Shown: positions 25,587-36,000 of the stretch, one piece after another | How positions within the stretch are numbered: position 1 is the stretch's first letter | How the letters are laid out: every line of letters starts with the position of its first letter | Source of the DNA: Verrucomicrobium sp. BvORR034 | Lineage (GTDB): Bacteria; Verrucomicrobiota; Verrucomicrobiia; Verrucomicrobiales; Verrucomicrobiaceae | Reading direction: 5' to 3' | DNA length: 64,000 nt | Assembly: GCF_000739635.1 (NCBI RefSeq) | Contig: NZ_BATQ01000119.1 | Location: 1-64,000, forward strand | Position numbers and translations under genes: made by a program | Notes under the pieces: generated by a model | What the model was told of the DNA's origin: nothing | Databases searched by the model: none | The model's input: only the letters and a program-made list of their open reading frames with translations

Positions 25587-26267
25587 CTAGAGCATCGTGG
25601 ATTCCAGAGCCTGAACCTCTTTTTTGACCAGCGCACCGACTCGGTGCTTGGCGAGATAAACTTGGGCAGCGTTGATACCCAGCACCTCAGAGGTCTTCTT
25701 CACCCCCCAGCCCTTGAGCACGTAACAGTCAAAAATTTGATACTGACGGGGGGAGACACGGGACTTCACCCGCTCCAGGGCAGCGGAGGTGATGTTGTCG
25801 CGCCACTCCTTGTCCCATACCTTTTCCAGAATGTTGTCCTTCTCGTGGCTGAGGCGCTCCATGGCCAGATCGGCGCTGTCGGAGCTCTCGTTTCCCTGAT
25901 CGGCCAGGGACGGCTGGCGCTTGCGAGCGCGAAAGACGTCCAGAATGCGCCAGCGGGTCATCTGCAGGAGCCAGGCCTTGAAAGACCCTGCGCGGGGGTC
26001 GTACTGCCCCTTTTTCACCTGCCGGGCAATGGCGAGCGTGGTTTCCTGCACCACGTCAAAGGCCTCTTCACGTGTGAGGCCGGACTTCGTTGCCACGCTG
26101 AAAATGAGACGCCAGTAGGTCTGGTAGAACTCGTCCCAGACCTTGTGGTCTTCCCAGTTATCGAGCTTCTCGATCAGGCTCTTACGAGTCTTCTCACAGA
26201 GGGCGCGTTGCTTCCGCTCGTCAGTGCTGGGTCTTGCGTTGCTCAAATCAAGGGTGCTGCGCGCCAT
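25587..26267 (-). CDS. ECF-type RNA polymerase sigma factor
   Basis: 226 residues from the ATG at 26267. The track can be opened to 26321, but the added residues look non-coding. Region 2 is seen in FYQTYWRLIFSVATKSGL, EAFDVVQETTLAIAR and KAWLLQMTRWRILDVFRARKR; region 4 is VSPRQYQIFDCYVLKGWGVKKTSEVLGIN. The gap between regions 2 and 4 is short, as in ECF sigma factors. No anti-sigma gene is next to it. The downstream gene is a transmembrane Ser/Thr kinase, an arrangement known in PVC phyla, where a kinase is thought to control the sigma factor; that link is inference here. It is divergent from a degenerate receiver gene. Confidence 0.9.
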   Translation of the reverse strand: MARSTLDLSNARPSTDERKQRALCEKTRKSLIEKLDNWEDHKVWDEFYQTYWRLIFSVATKSGLTREEAFDVVQETTLAIARQVKKGQYDPRAGSFKAWLLQMTRWRILDVFRARKRQPSLADQGNESSDSADLAMERLSHEKDNILEKVWDKEWRDNITSAALERVKSRVSPRQYQIFDCYVLKGWGVKKTSEVLGINAAQVYLAKHRVGALVKKEVQALESTML

Positions 26268-26421
26268 GACTGGCAGTTTCGGAAACGCTACAGGGGAACG
26301 CAAGAGGAAAATGGGACCCATGCGTCATTCTCTGTGCAGAATCGGTCGTCATAGAGAGGTACGTACAAAACTGCCTGAGGGAGTCCGTCTGGACTGGATT
26401 TTGCCAGAACCCCCATACATC

Positions 26422-26850
26422 ATGCGTCCCATGCCTGAGCCGACCCCCCTCCGCGTGCTGGTAGCTGATGAGAGCCTGCCCAACCGGCGCCTCATCCGGG
26501 AACTGCTAACCGCTTTCTGCGCCTGCGAGGTGGACGACGCCGCCAGCGGAGAGCATGCGTTTGAGCGGATCACCCAGCGGGAGTACGCTCTCTTTTTGGT
26601 GGCTTTCACCCTCCCCGACATCAATGGAGCCTTGCTGGACCGGATGATCGCCAGGGTATACTCCCGCTGCCACCCGGCAATCTTGTCGGCACCACCCGTG
26701 ATTTTTCTCATTCGGCCGGACGAGAGCGCGGAATTCCAAGCTGTGAAACGCGATGCCCGGGTGCGGGGTGCAGTACCCCTGCCCCTGAGTCTGGACGTAC
26801 TCATGCAAGTAGCAGGCCCACTCCTCCCTCCCAGAGGCCCCGCGCTCTGA
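26422..26850 (+). CDS. Degenerate receiver-domain protein
   Basis: 142 residues from the ATG at 26422. The fold order matches a response-regulator receiver: RVLVADESLPNRRLIRELL (strand 1 and helix 1), DAASGEHAFERI, FLVAFTLPDINGALL, VIFLIRPDE and RGAVPLPLSLDVL. The phospho-acceptor Asp is replaced (VAFTLP where VLLDxxLP is normal), and the strand 5 Lys-Pro is VPLP. One Asp/Glu pair remains in the pocket. It is therefore likely a pseudo-receiver acting through binding, not phosphorylation. There is no output domain. It sits divergently from the ECF sigma gene, about 155 bp apart, and just before trpF. Confidence 0.75.
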   Translation: MRPMPEPTPLRVLVADESLPNRRLIRELLTAFCACEVDDAASGEHAFERITQREYALFLVAFTLPDINGALLDRMIARVYSRCHPAILSAPPVIFLIRPDESAEFQAVKRDARVRGAVPLPLSLDVLMQVAGPLLPPRGPAL

Positions 26851-26887
26851 GCCAATCACACTTTACCCTTTCTTACCTTACCATTCC

Positions 26888-27526
26888 GTGCCTTCCACGT
26901 TGATCAAAATTTGCGGTGTCACCCAGCCCGATCAGGCCCGGGAGATTGCCGCCATGGGTGCTGACTTCATCGGCATCAACTTCTGGCCAAAGTCGAAACG
27001 TTACCTGCCTCTCGCGGCAGCAAGCTGGCTGGCGGAGGTCCCCCGGACCTCCCGGCTCGTGGGAGTGTTTGTGAACCCGGACCTGAGCTATCTCGAGGAA
27101 GTGGTGGAATTGAACGTGCTCTCTGCGCTGCAGTTGCACGGCGATGAGACGCCGGAGTTCTGCGCGGAAGCGCAGCTACTGGGCCTGCCGGTGATCAAGG
27201 CATTTCAGGTGCAGGATGAAGCCATGCTGGCCCCGATCAGCCAGCATCCTCTGCAGGACATCTTGCTGGATGCCTACCACCCGCAGGAACGGGGCGGACT
27301 GGGCCACACTTTTCCGTGGGAACTGGCCACGCTGTTCCAGCAACGCCATCCCCACCACCGGCTCTACCTGGCGGGCGGCCTCACTCCAGAGAATGTGGCT
27401 ACGGCGGTAAGCGGCCTGCACCCCTATGCCGTCGATGTGGCGAGCGGCGTGGAGAGCGGCACACCGGGCGTGAAGGATCTGGCCAAGGTGCAAGCCTTCA
27501 TCAATGCCGTCCGCAGTGCCCCGTGA
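26888..27526 (+). CDS. trpF: Phosphoribosylanthranilate isomerase
   Basis: TrpF catalyses the Amadori rearrangement of phosphoribosylanthranilate to CdRP in tryptophan synthesis. It is a 212-residue TIM barrel with all signatures: LIKICGVT with catalytic Cys9, FIGINFWPKSKR, LVGVFVN, LQLHGDE, the LLDAYH strand with the general-acid Asp, YLAGGL and DVASGVE (phosphate loop). The GTG start (26888) gives the standard length; no nearer ATG precedes KICGVT. It stands alone here without other trp genes, 37 bp after the pseudo-receiver, which suggests possible co-transcription with it. Confidence 0.96.
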   Translation: MPSTLIKICGVTQPDQAREIAAMGADFIGINFWPKSKRYLPLAAASWLAEVPRTSRLVGVFVNPDLSYLEEVVELNVLSALQLHGDETPEFCAEAQLLGLPVIKAFQVQDEAMLAPISQHPLQDILLDAYHPQERGGLGHTFPWELATLFQQRHPHHRLYLAGGLTPENVATAVSGLHPYAVDVASGVESGTPGVKDLAKVQAFINAVRSAP

Positions 27527-27708
27527 GCATTCGATCTCGCGCGGCAGAAAAGTTCAACATTTTGCGTTACGCATCGCCATGGAGGGACATTGGCTGATGG
27601 GTCTTGTCGTGTTCTGATACTTTTGTGATCAGTGATGCACGAGATTGCTGAAACACCATTTATCACATTCCGTATTTGTTCCCGATACCCTTGTTTCATC
27701 ATCCCAAC

Positions 27709-29055
27709 ATGAAATTGCTCCCCGCCCTCACCACCCTGCTGTTTGTCGCCGGCTCCGCCTTTGCCGGCGCTCCTCCGGCTGGATTCAAGTCGCTGTTCAA
27801 TGAAAAGGATCTCACCGGATGGCGCGGTGGCAGCACCTTTGACCATCGCAAGCTGCTGGAAATGCCGGAAGATGCCCGAGCAGCCCAGATCGCCAAGTGG
27901 ACGACCACGATGACCGCGAAGAGCGACAAGACTGGCAAGCCCCACTGGTATGTGGAAGGCGAAGAACTGGTCAACGACGGATTTGGTGACTACGCCACCA
28001 CGGAGAAGGACTACGGCGACTTTGAGCTGCTGGTGGAATACAAAACCGTTCCCAAAGCAGACAGCGGGATCTACCTGCGCGGCGTGCCCCAAGTGCAGAT
28101 CTGGGACTCGACCGAGAACGATGAGAAGGCCGTGCAACTGGGCAAGCCCAAGGGCTCCGGCGGACTCTGGAACAACGCGGCGACCGCACCCGGACGGGAT
28201 CCGCTGGTGAAGGCGGACAAGGCCTTCGGCGAGTGGAACAAGTTCCGCATCGTGATGGTGGGCAGCCGCGTGAGCGTCTGGCTCAACGACCAGCTCGTGG
28301 TGGACCACGCCATCCTGGAAAACTACTACGACAAGAAACTCCCTGCTGACCAGCAACGCCCGGTGCCCGCCAAGGGCCCCATCCAGCTCCAGACCCACGG
28401 CGGAGAGATCCGCTGGCGCAACATTTTCCTCCGTGAGATCGGCGCTGAAGAAGGCAACAAGATCCTCTCCAGCAAGGGTGGCGCAGGCTTCAAGTCCGCC
28501 TTCAACGGCAAGGATTTCACCGGATGGGCAGGCCCGGTGGAGAACTATGAAGTGGTGAGTGGCGCCATCCGCTGCAAGGAGAAGAAAGGTGGCACCATCT
28601 ACTTCAACGAGGACCTGAAGGATTTCCAAGCCCGTCTTGAGTACAATGTGCCCCCTGGCGGCAACAATGGCCTGGCCATCCGCTACCCCGGCGAAGGCAA
28701 CACCGCCTACGTGGGCATGACGGAACTCCAAGTGCTGGACAATGACGCCCCCAAATACGCCAAACTGGACGTGCGTCAGTTCCACGGTAGCGTCTACGGC
28801 ATGGTGGCCGCCCAGCGTGGCTACACCCGCCCGGCTGGCACTTGGAACTTTGAGGAAGTGACCGTGAAGGGATCTACGATCACCGTAGAACTGAATGGCA
28901 CCGTGATCCTCAACGCCGACCTGAGCAAGGTGGACATGAGCACCGTGATGGCCAACTCCGCCCACCCCGGAAAAGACCGTACCAACGGGTTCTTCGGCTT
29001 CGCCGGTCACAGCGATCCGGTGAGCTTCCGGGAGATCAGCCTCAAGAAGCTGTGA
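27709..29055 (+). CDS. Secreted double DUF1080 (3-keto-disaccharide hydrolase-like) protein
   Basis: 448 residues from the ATG at 27709, which starts a classical signal peptide (hydrophobic run to SAFAGAPP). It has two DUF1080 lectin-like jelly-roll domains. The first (about 25-240) has GFKSLFNEKDLTGWRGG, DFELLVEYK and GIYLRGVPQVQIWD. The second (about 258-448) has GFKSAFNGKDFTGWAGP, GLAIRYPG, TELQVLDND and HSDPVSFREISLKKL. DUF1080 proteins are concanavalin-like folds, some shown to hydrolyse 3-keto-glycosides, and they are strongly expanded in Verrucomicrobiota and Planctomycetota. The duplication may give one catalytic and one binding module. It is monocistronic and ends at a clear terminator. 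Confidence 0.9.
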   Translation: MKLLPALTTLLFVAGSAFAGAPPAGFKSLFNEKDLTGWRGGSTFDHRKLLEMPEDARAAQIAKWTTTMTAKSDKTGKPHWYVEGEELVNDGFGDYATTEKDYGDFELLVEYKTVPKADSGIYLRGVPQVQIWDSTENDEKAVQLGKPKGSGGLWNNAATAPGRDPLVKADKAFGEWNKFRIVMVGSRVSVWLNDQLVVDHAILENYYDKKLPADQQRPVPAKGPIQLQTHGGEIRWRNIFLREIGAEEGNKILSSKGGAGFKSAFNGKDFTGWAGPVENYEVVSGAIRCKEKKGGTIYFNEDLKDFQARLEYNVPPGGNNGLAIRYPGEGNTAYVGMTELQVLDNDAPKYAKLDVRQFHGSVYGMVAAQRGYTRPAGTWNFEEVTVKGSTITVELNGTVILNADLSKVDMSTVMANSAHPGKDRTNGFFGFAGHSDPVSFREISLKKL

Positions 29056-29082
29056 TACTCTCATAGCAGACAGACTCTCTCT

Positions 29083-29110
29083 GGCGGCCCCTCATCGGGC
29101 CGCCTTTTTT
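29083..29110 (+). terminator. Rho-independent terminator after the DUF1080 gene
   Basis: An 8-bp stem GGCGGCCC/GGGCCGCC with a six-base loop is followed by six T residues at 29105-29110. Confidence 0.94.
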
Positions 29111-29209
29111 GTTTCCACCGGGAACTGATCGCGCGAGTGACACATCGTTTGCATGACTGAAGTGCCATATTTCCTTGTCTCCACCGCTCCCCCTCGTTAA
29201 CCTAGATTC

Positions 29210-29488
29210 ATGATCGAAAACCTTCTGGCCGAACTTCGCAAGCAGGTGGAGCGCGCCGACAACCTCCCCGAGGAAACGCGTGCCGATCTCCTAGAACACG
29301 TGGAAGCCATGGAGGCCAGCCACGCCAACATCGCACTGGAAGAGCCCGATGACAGTGCTGCCCCGGCAGAAGAGCCTCAAGGCATCGACCGCCTGGTCTC
29401 CTCGGTTGAGGAACTTGAGGCGTCACACCCCGAGATCACCGCAACGGTGAACCGGATCGCGACCGTTCTGGGGAACATGGGGATCTGA
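29210..29488 (+). CDS. DUF4404 family protein
   Basis: A 92-residue acidic helical protein. It matches the DUF4404 pattern: LLAELRKQVERADNLPEETRADLLEHV at the start and SVEELEASHPEITATVNRIATVLGNMGI at the end. The 'HPxxTxxxxRIxxxLxxMGI' C-terminus is the family hallmark. The function is unknown. It is cytoplasmic with no membrane segment, probably a short helical hairpin. It is separated from the following DUF1294 gene by 93 bp containing a GC dyad near 29490-29510. Confidence 0.8.
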   Translation: MIENLLAELRKQVERADNLPEETRADLLEHVEAMEASHANIALEEPDDSAAPAEEPQGIDRLVSSVEELEASHPEITATVNRIATVLGNMGI

Positions 29489-29581
29489 AGCCTGCTTCGC
29501 GCAGGCACCAGGCTGGAGGACGGCAGACTCCAGACCCGAAGACATCAGGCTGAAGGCCTTGCATCTTGAGAAACCGGGGCT

Positions 29582-29986
29582 ATGCGGTGCCAGATGCCAC
29601 CGCTTTCCACCAGCCCCCTCACCCTCCGCCAGTGGGGTCTGCTCGCCGGGCTGCTTCTTCTGCCGGTGCTCATGATTGCCCTGGCCATGCCTCGCCCATG
29701 GGTGGCGGCCAGCTACTTCCTCACCATGAGCGTGGCGTCCTACGGGCTTTTTGCTTATGACAAGCAGCGCGCCCAGGCCGGCAAGTGGCGCATTCCGGAG
29801 TCCCGGCTTCACTTGTTCTCCCTGCTGGGTGGCTGGCCCGGTGCCTACCTGGCGCAGAGACGTTTTCGCCACAAGACGGCCAAGACCTTCTTTCAAGCCG
29901 TCTTTTGGATCATTGTTGTGGGCTATCAGGCCGTCGCCGTCGATGGCCTGCTGGGCTGGCCACTGCTGGGAGCGATGGGAAGGTAG
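29582..29986 (+). CDS. DUF1294 membrane protein
   Basis: 134 residues with three to four hydrophobic segments (about 20-40, 44-60, 82-95 and 104-126). The signature YDKQRAQAGKWRIPESRLH followed by LGGWPGAYLAQRRFRHKTAK is characteristic of DUF1294 proteins, often found alone or fused to a cold-shock domain; no cold-shock domain is present here. The function is unknown; it is an inner-membrane protein. A later ATG at 29594 is an alternative start. It converges with the giant repeat gene, with about 50 bp between the stops. Confidence 0.83.
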   Translation: MRCQMPPLSTSPLTLRQWGLLAGLLLLPVLMIALAMPRPWVAASYFLTMSVASYGLFAYDKQRAQAGKWRIPESRLHLFSLLGGWPGAYLAQRRFRHKTAKTFFQAVFWIIVVGYQAVAVDGLLGWPLLGAMGR

Positions 29987-30039
29987 GAAACAACAAAGAG
30001 TGGTGAACTCGTTGCAGCCCTACCCTGCCATTTTACAGA

Positions 30040-33000
30040 TTACCGACGGCGGCGGCGCGTGATCATCAACAGCCCGAGCAGTATCAGCAATGCCCGGCCA
30101 GGCTCTGGCACAGCGGTCACGATCAAGATCCCTTGCGATGCAAACAGGGATGTGTCCCAACGATAGCCGCCACCCAAGGTGGGCAGATCAAGATCGGTGC
30201 CAGTTTCACCGCCCACACGGATGCGATCCCCCACGTTAAGCGATCCGGCCAAAGTCCCCACCCAATCCATCAGATTGAAGACGTCGCCAATCTGCGCGCT
30301 GTAGCCGGTGTTCACGATTGAGAACTTTGTGCCGGTTACCGTCAAAGTGCCGTTGATCTCCAGATGATCGTGGGCGTTCGGCGTGACTGGCTCCGCCAAC
30401 AGACTGCTGTAAGTGCTGGGCAACCCAACCACACGGCTGTCATAGGTTGAATCGACGAGACCGTCGTTGTTCAGGTCGTAGGCGGTCAGACCGTAGTCCA
30501 CAAACGAGGCGCGGAAGATCTGAAGGGACACGGTGGCGTTCTCAAACTTCGTGTTGCCGTTGAACGTGAGCGTTCCCGTTGACTCTCCCGCGAGGTCACC
30601 CGGCTTCAGGTTGCCTGACACAAGGTGCTGGGTGAAGCCAGTGCCCTTGCCTTGAACGACGCCTGTGCCAGCCAGGGTGGCTCCCGTTTGCACGACAATT
30701 CCGCCTGCATTGTTGTCCGCACCGGTATCGCCAATCCCACCGCGTCCGACCTGGAGAACGCCCGCAGCCACTGTCGTGGTGCCGGTGTAGCCATTGTTCA
30801 CCGTCAGCGTGGCCCAGCCGTCGCCGGCCTTCACCAGGTTGAACTTGCCCGTGCCCGCCTGGGCCTCATCAGGGCGCACCAGATGGCTGGCAAGATTGCC
30901 GTCTTGGAAGAGGGCATCCCATTGCGCCTCGTAGGTGGAAGGCGTTGTCTGGGTGATGGTGAGCGAGGCTGAGGTGTTGGATCCGTTCTCGATAACCTCC
31001 GTGCTCAGCACCCCGGTGCCAGCCTGGGTCCAGAGGGAGCCAATCGTGGTGTTGAATCCGGCAATCTGCAGGCGGGAGTTGAAGTTCATGATCACGTCGT
31101 TGGCAGCGCTGAGAGCATTGATGTTCCCGAGGCGGACAATGGCGTTTTGATCATCATCATAGCTGGTGTTCCCGCTGATGATCGCGTCTCCCGTCCAACC
31201 GGAGTTGTTGCCATTCAGATAGAAGTAGCTCCACATCTCCCCGGCCGTGCTGTCCGAGGCGGTCACACGGAACAGGATGTTGCCGGAAGTAGCAGCCCCG
31301 TCCGTGATGTTTCCATTGTAGGCAATGTGCACATAGTTCCCCCCCGGCGCTGTCGTCGAATCCTCCAGCATGAACGTCACGTTGTCGTTCAACTCGATGT
31401 TGCCGTTAAATGCGAAGTTCGAATAGGCGTGGCTATCGCTGATGCTGATGGCCCCGATTCGCTTCTCCTGGAGCGGGCTGTAGCGAACGACAATGTTCTG
31501 ATTGATCTCGTAGTTCCCCCATCCGTTCTCGGGGTGCAGCATGAGCTGAACGGATCCGCCGGCAGGCATGCTGTCATTTCCCATGAGGATGGGGAGCGTG
31601 CCAGTGCCCAAGGGATTGCCCTGGCTGCCGGCAAGGACGCGCCCCTCGTTGATGATCAACTGGCCTTTCCAATCAGGTGAGTTCTCACGGAACTGCACGG
31701 TGCTGGCACCCTGCTTGATGATGGTACCGTTGCCGGTCAAGAATCCATTTGCCCCGTCAAAATTCAGAACCAGTTCACTGATGGTGTTGAGTGTCAGTGT
31801 ACCACGCACATCCAGCACGCCATTGAGCCGGATCTGACGCGTGGAATTGACGCCATTGGAATCGATCCCGCCAGTCGTCAGAACGTTGTTTCCTTCAAAC
31901 ACGAACCATTCCTCTGTCTTGACTTCGCTGTCACGGCTGCCGTCACCGACGTGCGGGCGGATGATCAAGTTGGTTCCGGACTTGAAGACAGTGCTGTCGA
32001 TGTAGCTTTCACTGGTGCCGAAGGGAGTGATGGTTGAGCCATCATTGGGCGTGCCTTCGACAATCACCGTTCCCTTCTCCACCACTGTCAGACCGGAATA
32101 CGTGTTGGAAACCCCAGTCAGATCCTGAGTGTCCGCCGCTGAAGTCGCTACGCCAAACTGCACAGCCCCATTGGCCCGGATGATCAAGTCCCCGTCGCCC
32201 TGGCTGCTGCCATTTTCTGGAGCGATGACAGAGCGCAGCACCAAGATCCCATTGGGATCAGAGACCTCCAAAACACCTCCGCTGCTTCCCAAGGTGATGC
32301 CGCGATTGAGGTTGATGGAATTGTTGCTCGTCGTGCCGGTAAACCGCAAGGCACCGCCATTGAAGTAGAGCTGGTCTGCCACCACTGATCCGGGATCAGC
32401 GCCGAGCCGAGAGACGATATTGTCCACTGCCAGGATGGCCCCATTCAGCAGCGTCTTGCCGGAGAAGGTGTTGGCGGCGCTGAGCCGCACCACACCTGCG
32501 GAGTTGACCTCAGCAGGATCCCCGGAGGTTGCCTTGGCCCCGTTGATCACCAGATTGTAACTCGCACCCGAAATGGGGGCCGCGATGTCCAGCGTTCCAG
32601 TGCCATAGTGGTGCAGAATGAGCTCGGTGGCCGTACCGGTGAGGCTGCCAGAGCCGGTGATGGTCTTGTTGGCTCCGCCAACCTGGGTGGAAACAAGGAT
32701 GCCTCCTGAGCTGACCGTCAGGTTGTTCGCGCCCAGATTGATGGTGCTGTCCGCCGCCACATCGAAGTGGATGGAGTTCACGGCGAGCGAAGCGCCCAAG
32801 GTGCCGGAAAAGCCGTTGGAGCCAGCAGTATTCTGCTCGGACACGTTCTCAGCCGCCAGCCAGGTGGAGACATCGTTCTTCTCACTGCCAGCGGGGCGTG
32901 CATAGGAAACCACTCGCACGGAACCCGTGGAATTGAAGATCGCAAAGTCATTGGCCTGCCCCAGGGCGTCCCCATAAGTGGCCCAACCCAGGAAGGAATC

Positions 33001-36000
33001 CATGAATCCCGCAGTGTTCGTCTGGAGGGTGAGTATTGCAGAGCCTCCCGCCAGAGGATCGATCTCCACAAAGTTGACGGTGCCCCCGACTGCCCGGCTG
33101 AGGCCGGTACTGCCGCCACCAATGGTCAGCGTTGTATTGAAAGCGCCTGTGCTAGAGCGGGACTCCACGGCCACCTCACTGCCCCCCCGGGCAATGGCGA
33201 TAGTGCCAGTCATGGTCTGCGTCGTGGTCGCCTGGTCGTTCCCAAGGAGATGCAAGGTACCGCCGCCCAAGGTCAACTGCGTCGCTGCATCCACACGATT
33301 GTTGTTCAGGGCGGTGGAACCAGTGCCGTAGTCAAACACAAGACGCCCAGACCGGACTGCGAGACGATCTGCACTGCTGGCACCCGCCAGGCTGCCAGAC
33401 ATGATCACCGTCCCGCGGCCCACCTTGGTGAAACCGCCATTCCCCGCCACACGGTTGAAGCGAGTCTGAAAATCCACCGTTCCGCCAGCTCCCGCGAAAA
33501 CGTGGATGCCACGAGAGTTCAGCTCGATCGTGCTCTGCGCGGAGCCATTGCCATAGAATACGGTGCCGGAGGTATTCTCGCCCCCAATGACGAAAGTGCC
33601 GCTCGAACTGTTGTTCACCCGCCACAAGCCCATGTTGAAGCGTTGCTGATCCTGGGTGAGCAGCAAACTCAGCCGTGAGGTGCCGCCTGCTTCGGTAATG
33701 TTCGTCCCCAAGATGAAGCCTGTCATCCCTGAGGTGGGATCTGCGGCATTTTGCAGGAGAGCGTTGGAGTTGCCGTTCGGAATGCGTGAGAGGGCGGTGT
33801 CCGTCCAGAAGCCCGTGCCATCATTGCCCACAGCAGTGGGATCGTATGCAATGCGCAGGTAGCCGCGGTCGAGGATGAGCCGTCCCGCTGCATTGTACTG
33901 GCTGTACATCACGGCATTGGTGTCGTCCCTGCCGCCCAGATGAAGGCGGAAGACCTCGTTTTCATTGACGAGCCCGGCCCCAGTGGGTTGAAGCGTCACC
34001 GTTCCACTCACCGCGCCCGTCGATTTGTCACGAATCTGCCCACGGAACAGGAAGATGTTGCCGGTCTGGTCAGAGGCAGTGGAAAGGATGCGCGAGTCAC
34101 TAAAGTACAGGTCGTTGGTGATGGCCGTGTTGCCTCCATAGATGTTGCCCTCAATCCGCAGGACCGAATTGGTTTCCGCGCGGAGACGCGGGGTGAAGAG
34201 GGCATGTCCGAGAGCATCCACGTTGTCGATCTCCACATCTCCGGCCCACGTGTTGAGCTGGCCGTTCCCACTTAAGCTGCGCAGTACGATCTGGTCGCCA
34301 TTCAAAATCCTCGCAGTCACCTTCGCACCCGCACCCTGATTCGTGCCGCCAGCCAGAATGAAGCTGCCTGAGCCGTCCACAAAGACCTGCTGGGAGTTGC
34401 CGATGCCTTTGTTGTTGGCGCTGATCAAGGTGCCCTCTGAAACATAGGTGTTTCCTGTGTAGGCGCTGGCACCGTGCAGCACCAGGTTCTGGAGTCCGGT
34501 CTTGGTCAGTCCCCCACTGCCCGCGATGCGAGCCCGGATCTCCATGTTCTGTCCCTGGAAGGTTCCGTCAGTAGGACGGAAGAACCCGCCATTGCTCTGA
34601 ATGATGGCCTCATTGGTGCCGAAGTCCAGGGTCCCCTCCCCGAAGATCACCATGGTCGTACCATTGTTCGCCGACCCCATGTTTGCCCCCACGATCATGC
34701 CAGAGGCAATGGTGAGCGTCGCGCCATCGTCAATGGCCAGGGTGGTGGTCGTGTTCTCCTGCTCCAGCAAGTTGCTTTGATCCTGGCCGTAGGCGCCGGT
34801 GAAGTTGTGGTCCTGCAGGTTACCGAAGCGCAGGGCGTTGATGGACATGGACGTGCGGGCCACGGTGTACATCTCATTCAGATTCACGTTCTGGCCGGAG
34901 ATCAGGCTCGTCGCATATTCGTTGCTATTGAGCGGACGCAGGACGTTGCCAGCATCCAGGGTCATGAAATGTGTGCCCGTGAAGAACTGACGGTTGCGCT
35001 CCTGAGTGAGGTAGTCGGAAAGCCGGAAGTCCGGCGAATAGGGCGCAATCCCACCGAAAATGCCACGTGCGACCGCCTTATCCGTGAGCCCGCTGCCGGT
35101 GCCGACAAGGGATAGCCCGGCCGTGTTGCTCACCACCACGCGCACATTGTCACCGGTCGTGTTGGTGCTGAAGGTGGAAGTGGCATCGAAGCTTCGGAAC
35201 TTGAGCACCGCCCCCTGGCTGCGACTGATGCTGCCCACGGTGAGCGTGAGGCTCTGTGCGAGATCAGACGCCTGGTCAAACAGGTCGAAGTCGATGAAGT
35301 TCGTCCCGCTGTTCAGTCTGAGCGCAGCTCCGCCGGTCGTGGCAAGGCTCTCGGTGGTTGCCCCCGAATTGAAGGGCCGAATTTCAAGAAATCCGCCGTT
35401 CATGACAAGGTCGGCGGAATCGTTGATGCGATTACCGTTCGGTCCGACAGTGACGGTTCCCGAGCTGGCGTCCAACGTGTTGGAGTTGTCCAACATCAGG
35501 TGCGCATTCCGCTCAAACTGGACCTTTGAAGTGGCCGTCAATGCACCATTGGGACCCGAGATAACCGTACCCCAGTTGTCTGCATAGCCCTGGCTTGGAT
35601 CATAGAAGGGAATCACGGCTGATGCAGACCGAGTGAGATAGGTTGCACCAGTGTAAGTGTTGTTTCCTGTCAGGCGCAGTTCACGTCCGCCAACTTTGGC
35701 GAAGCCGCTGCTCCCAACCAGCGTTCCACTGATGACGAGTTTGTTGGGCACTTCGCTCAGCGTGCCACCCAGCGCAGTTGGACCCGCTCCTGAAGTCGTG
35801 AAGTTGCCGCCTTCAATGTTGAAGAAGTTCTTCGTGGCATCTCCCGCCAAGGTGATCTCCCCTGAAAGACGGGTGATGACGGGGGCCCGGCCGGAAGCCA
35901 CATCGGAATGACCGACAGTGTCGCCGCGCACCTCGATGTAGCCATCGTTCAAGGTAATGGGAACGTCATTGGTCTGGCCTACGGTGTTGCTCTGGTTGTT

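Noticed and set aside
27424-29064. 546-codon minus-strand ORF opposite the DUF1080 gene
   Set aside because: It covers trpF's 3' end and the DUF1080 gene in antisense and shows no family signature.
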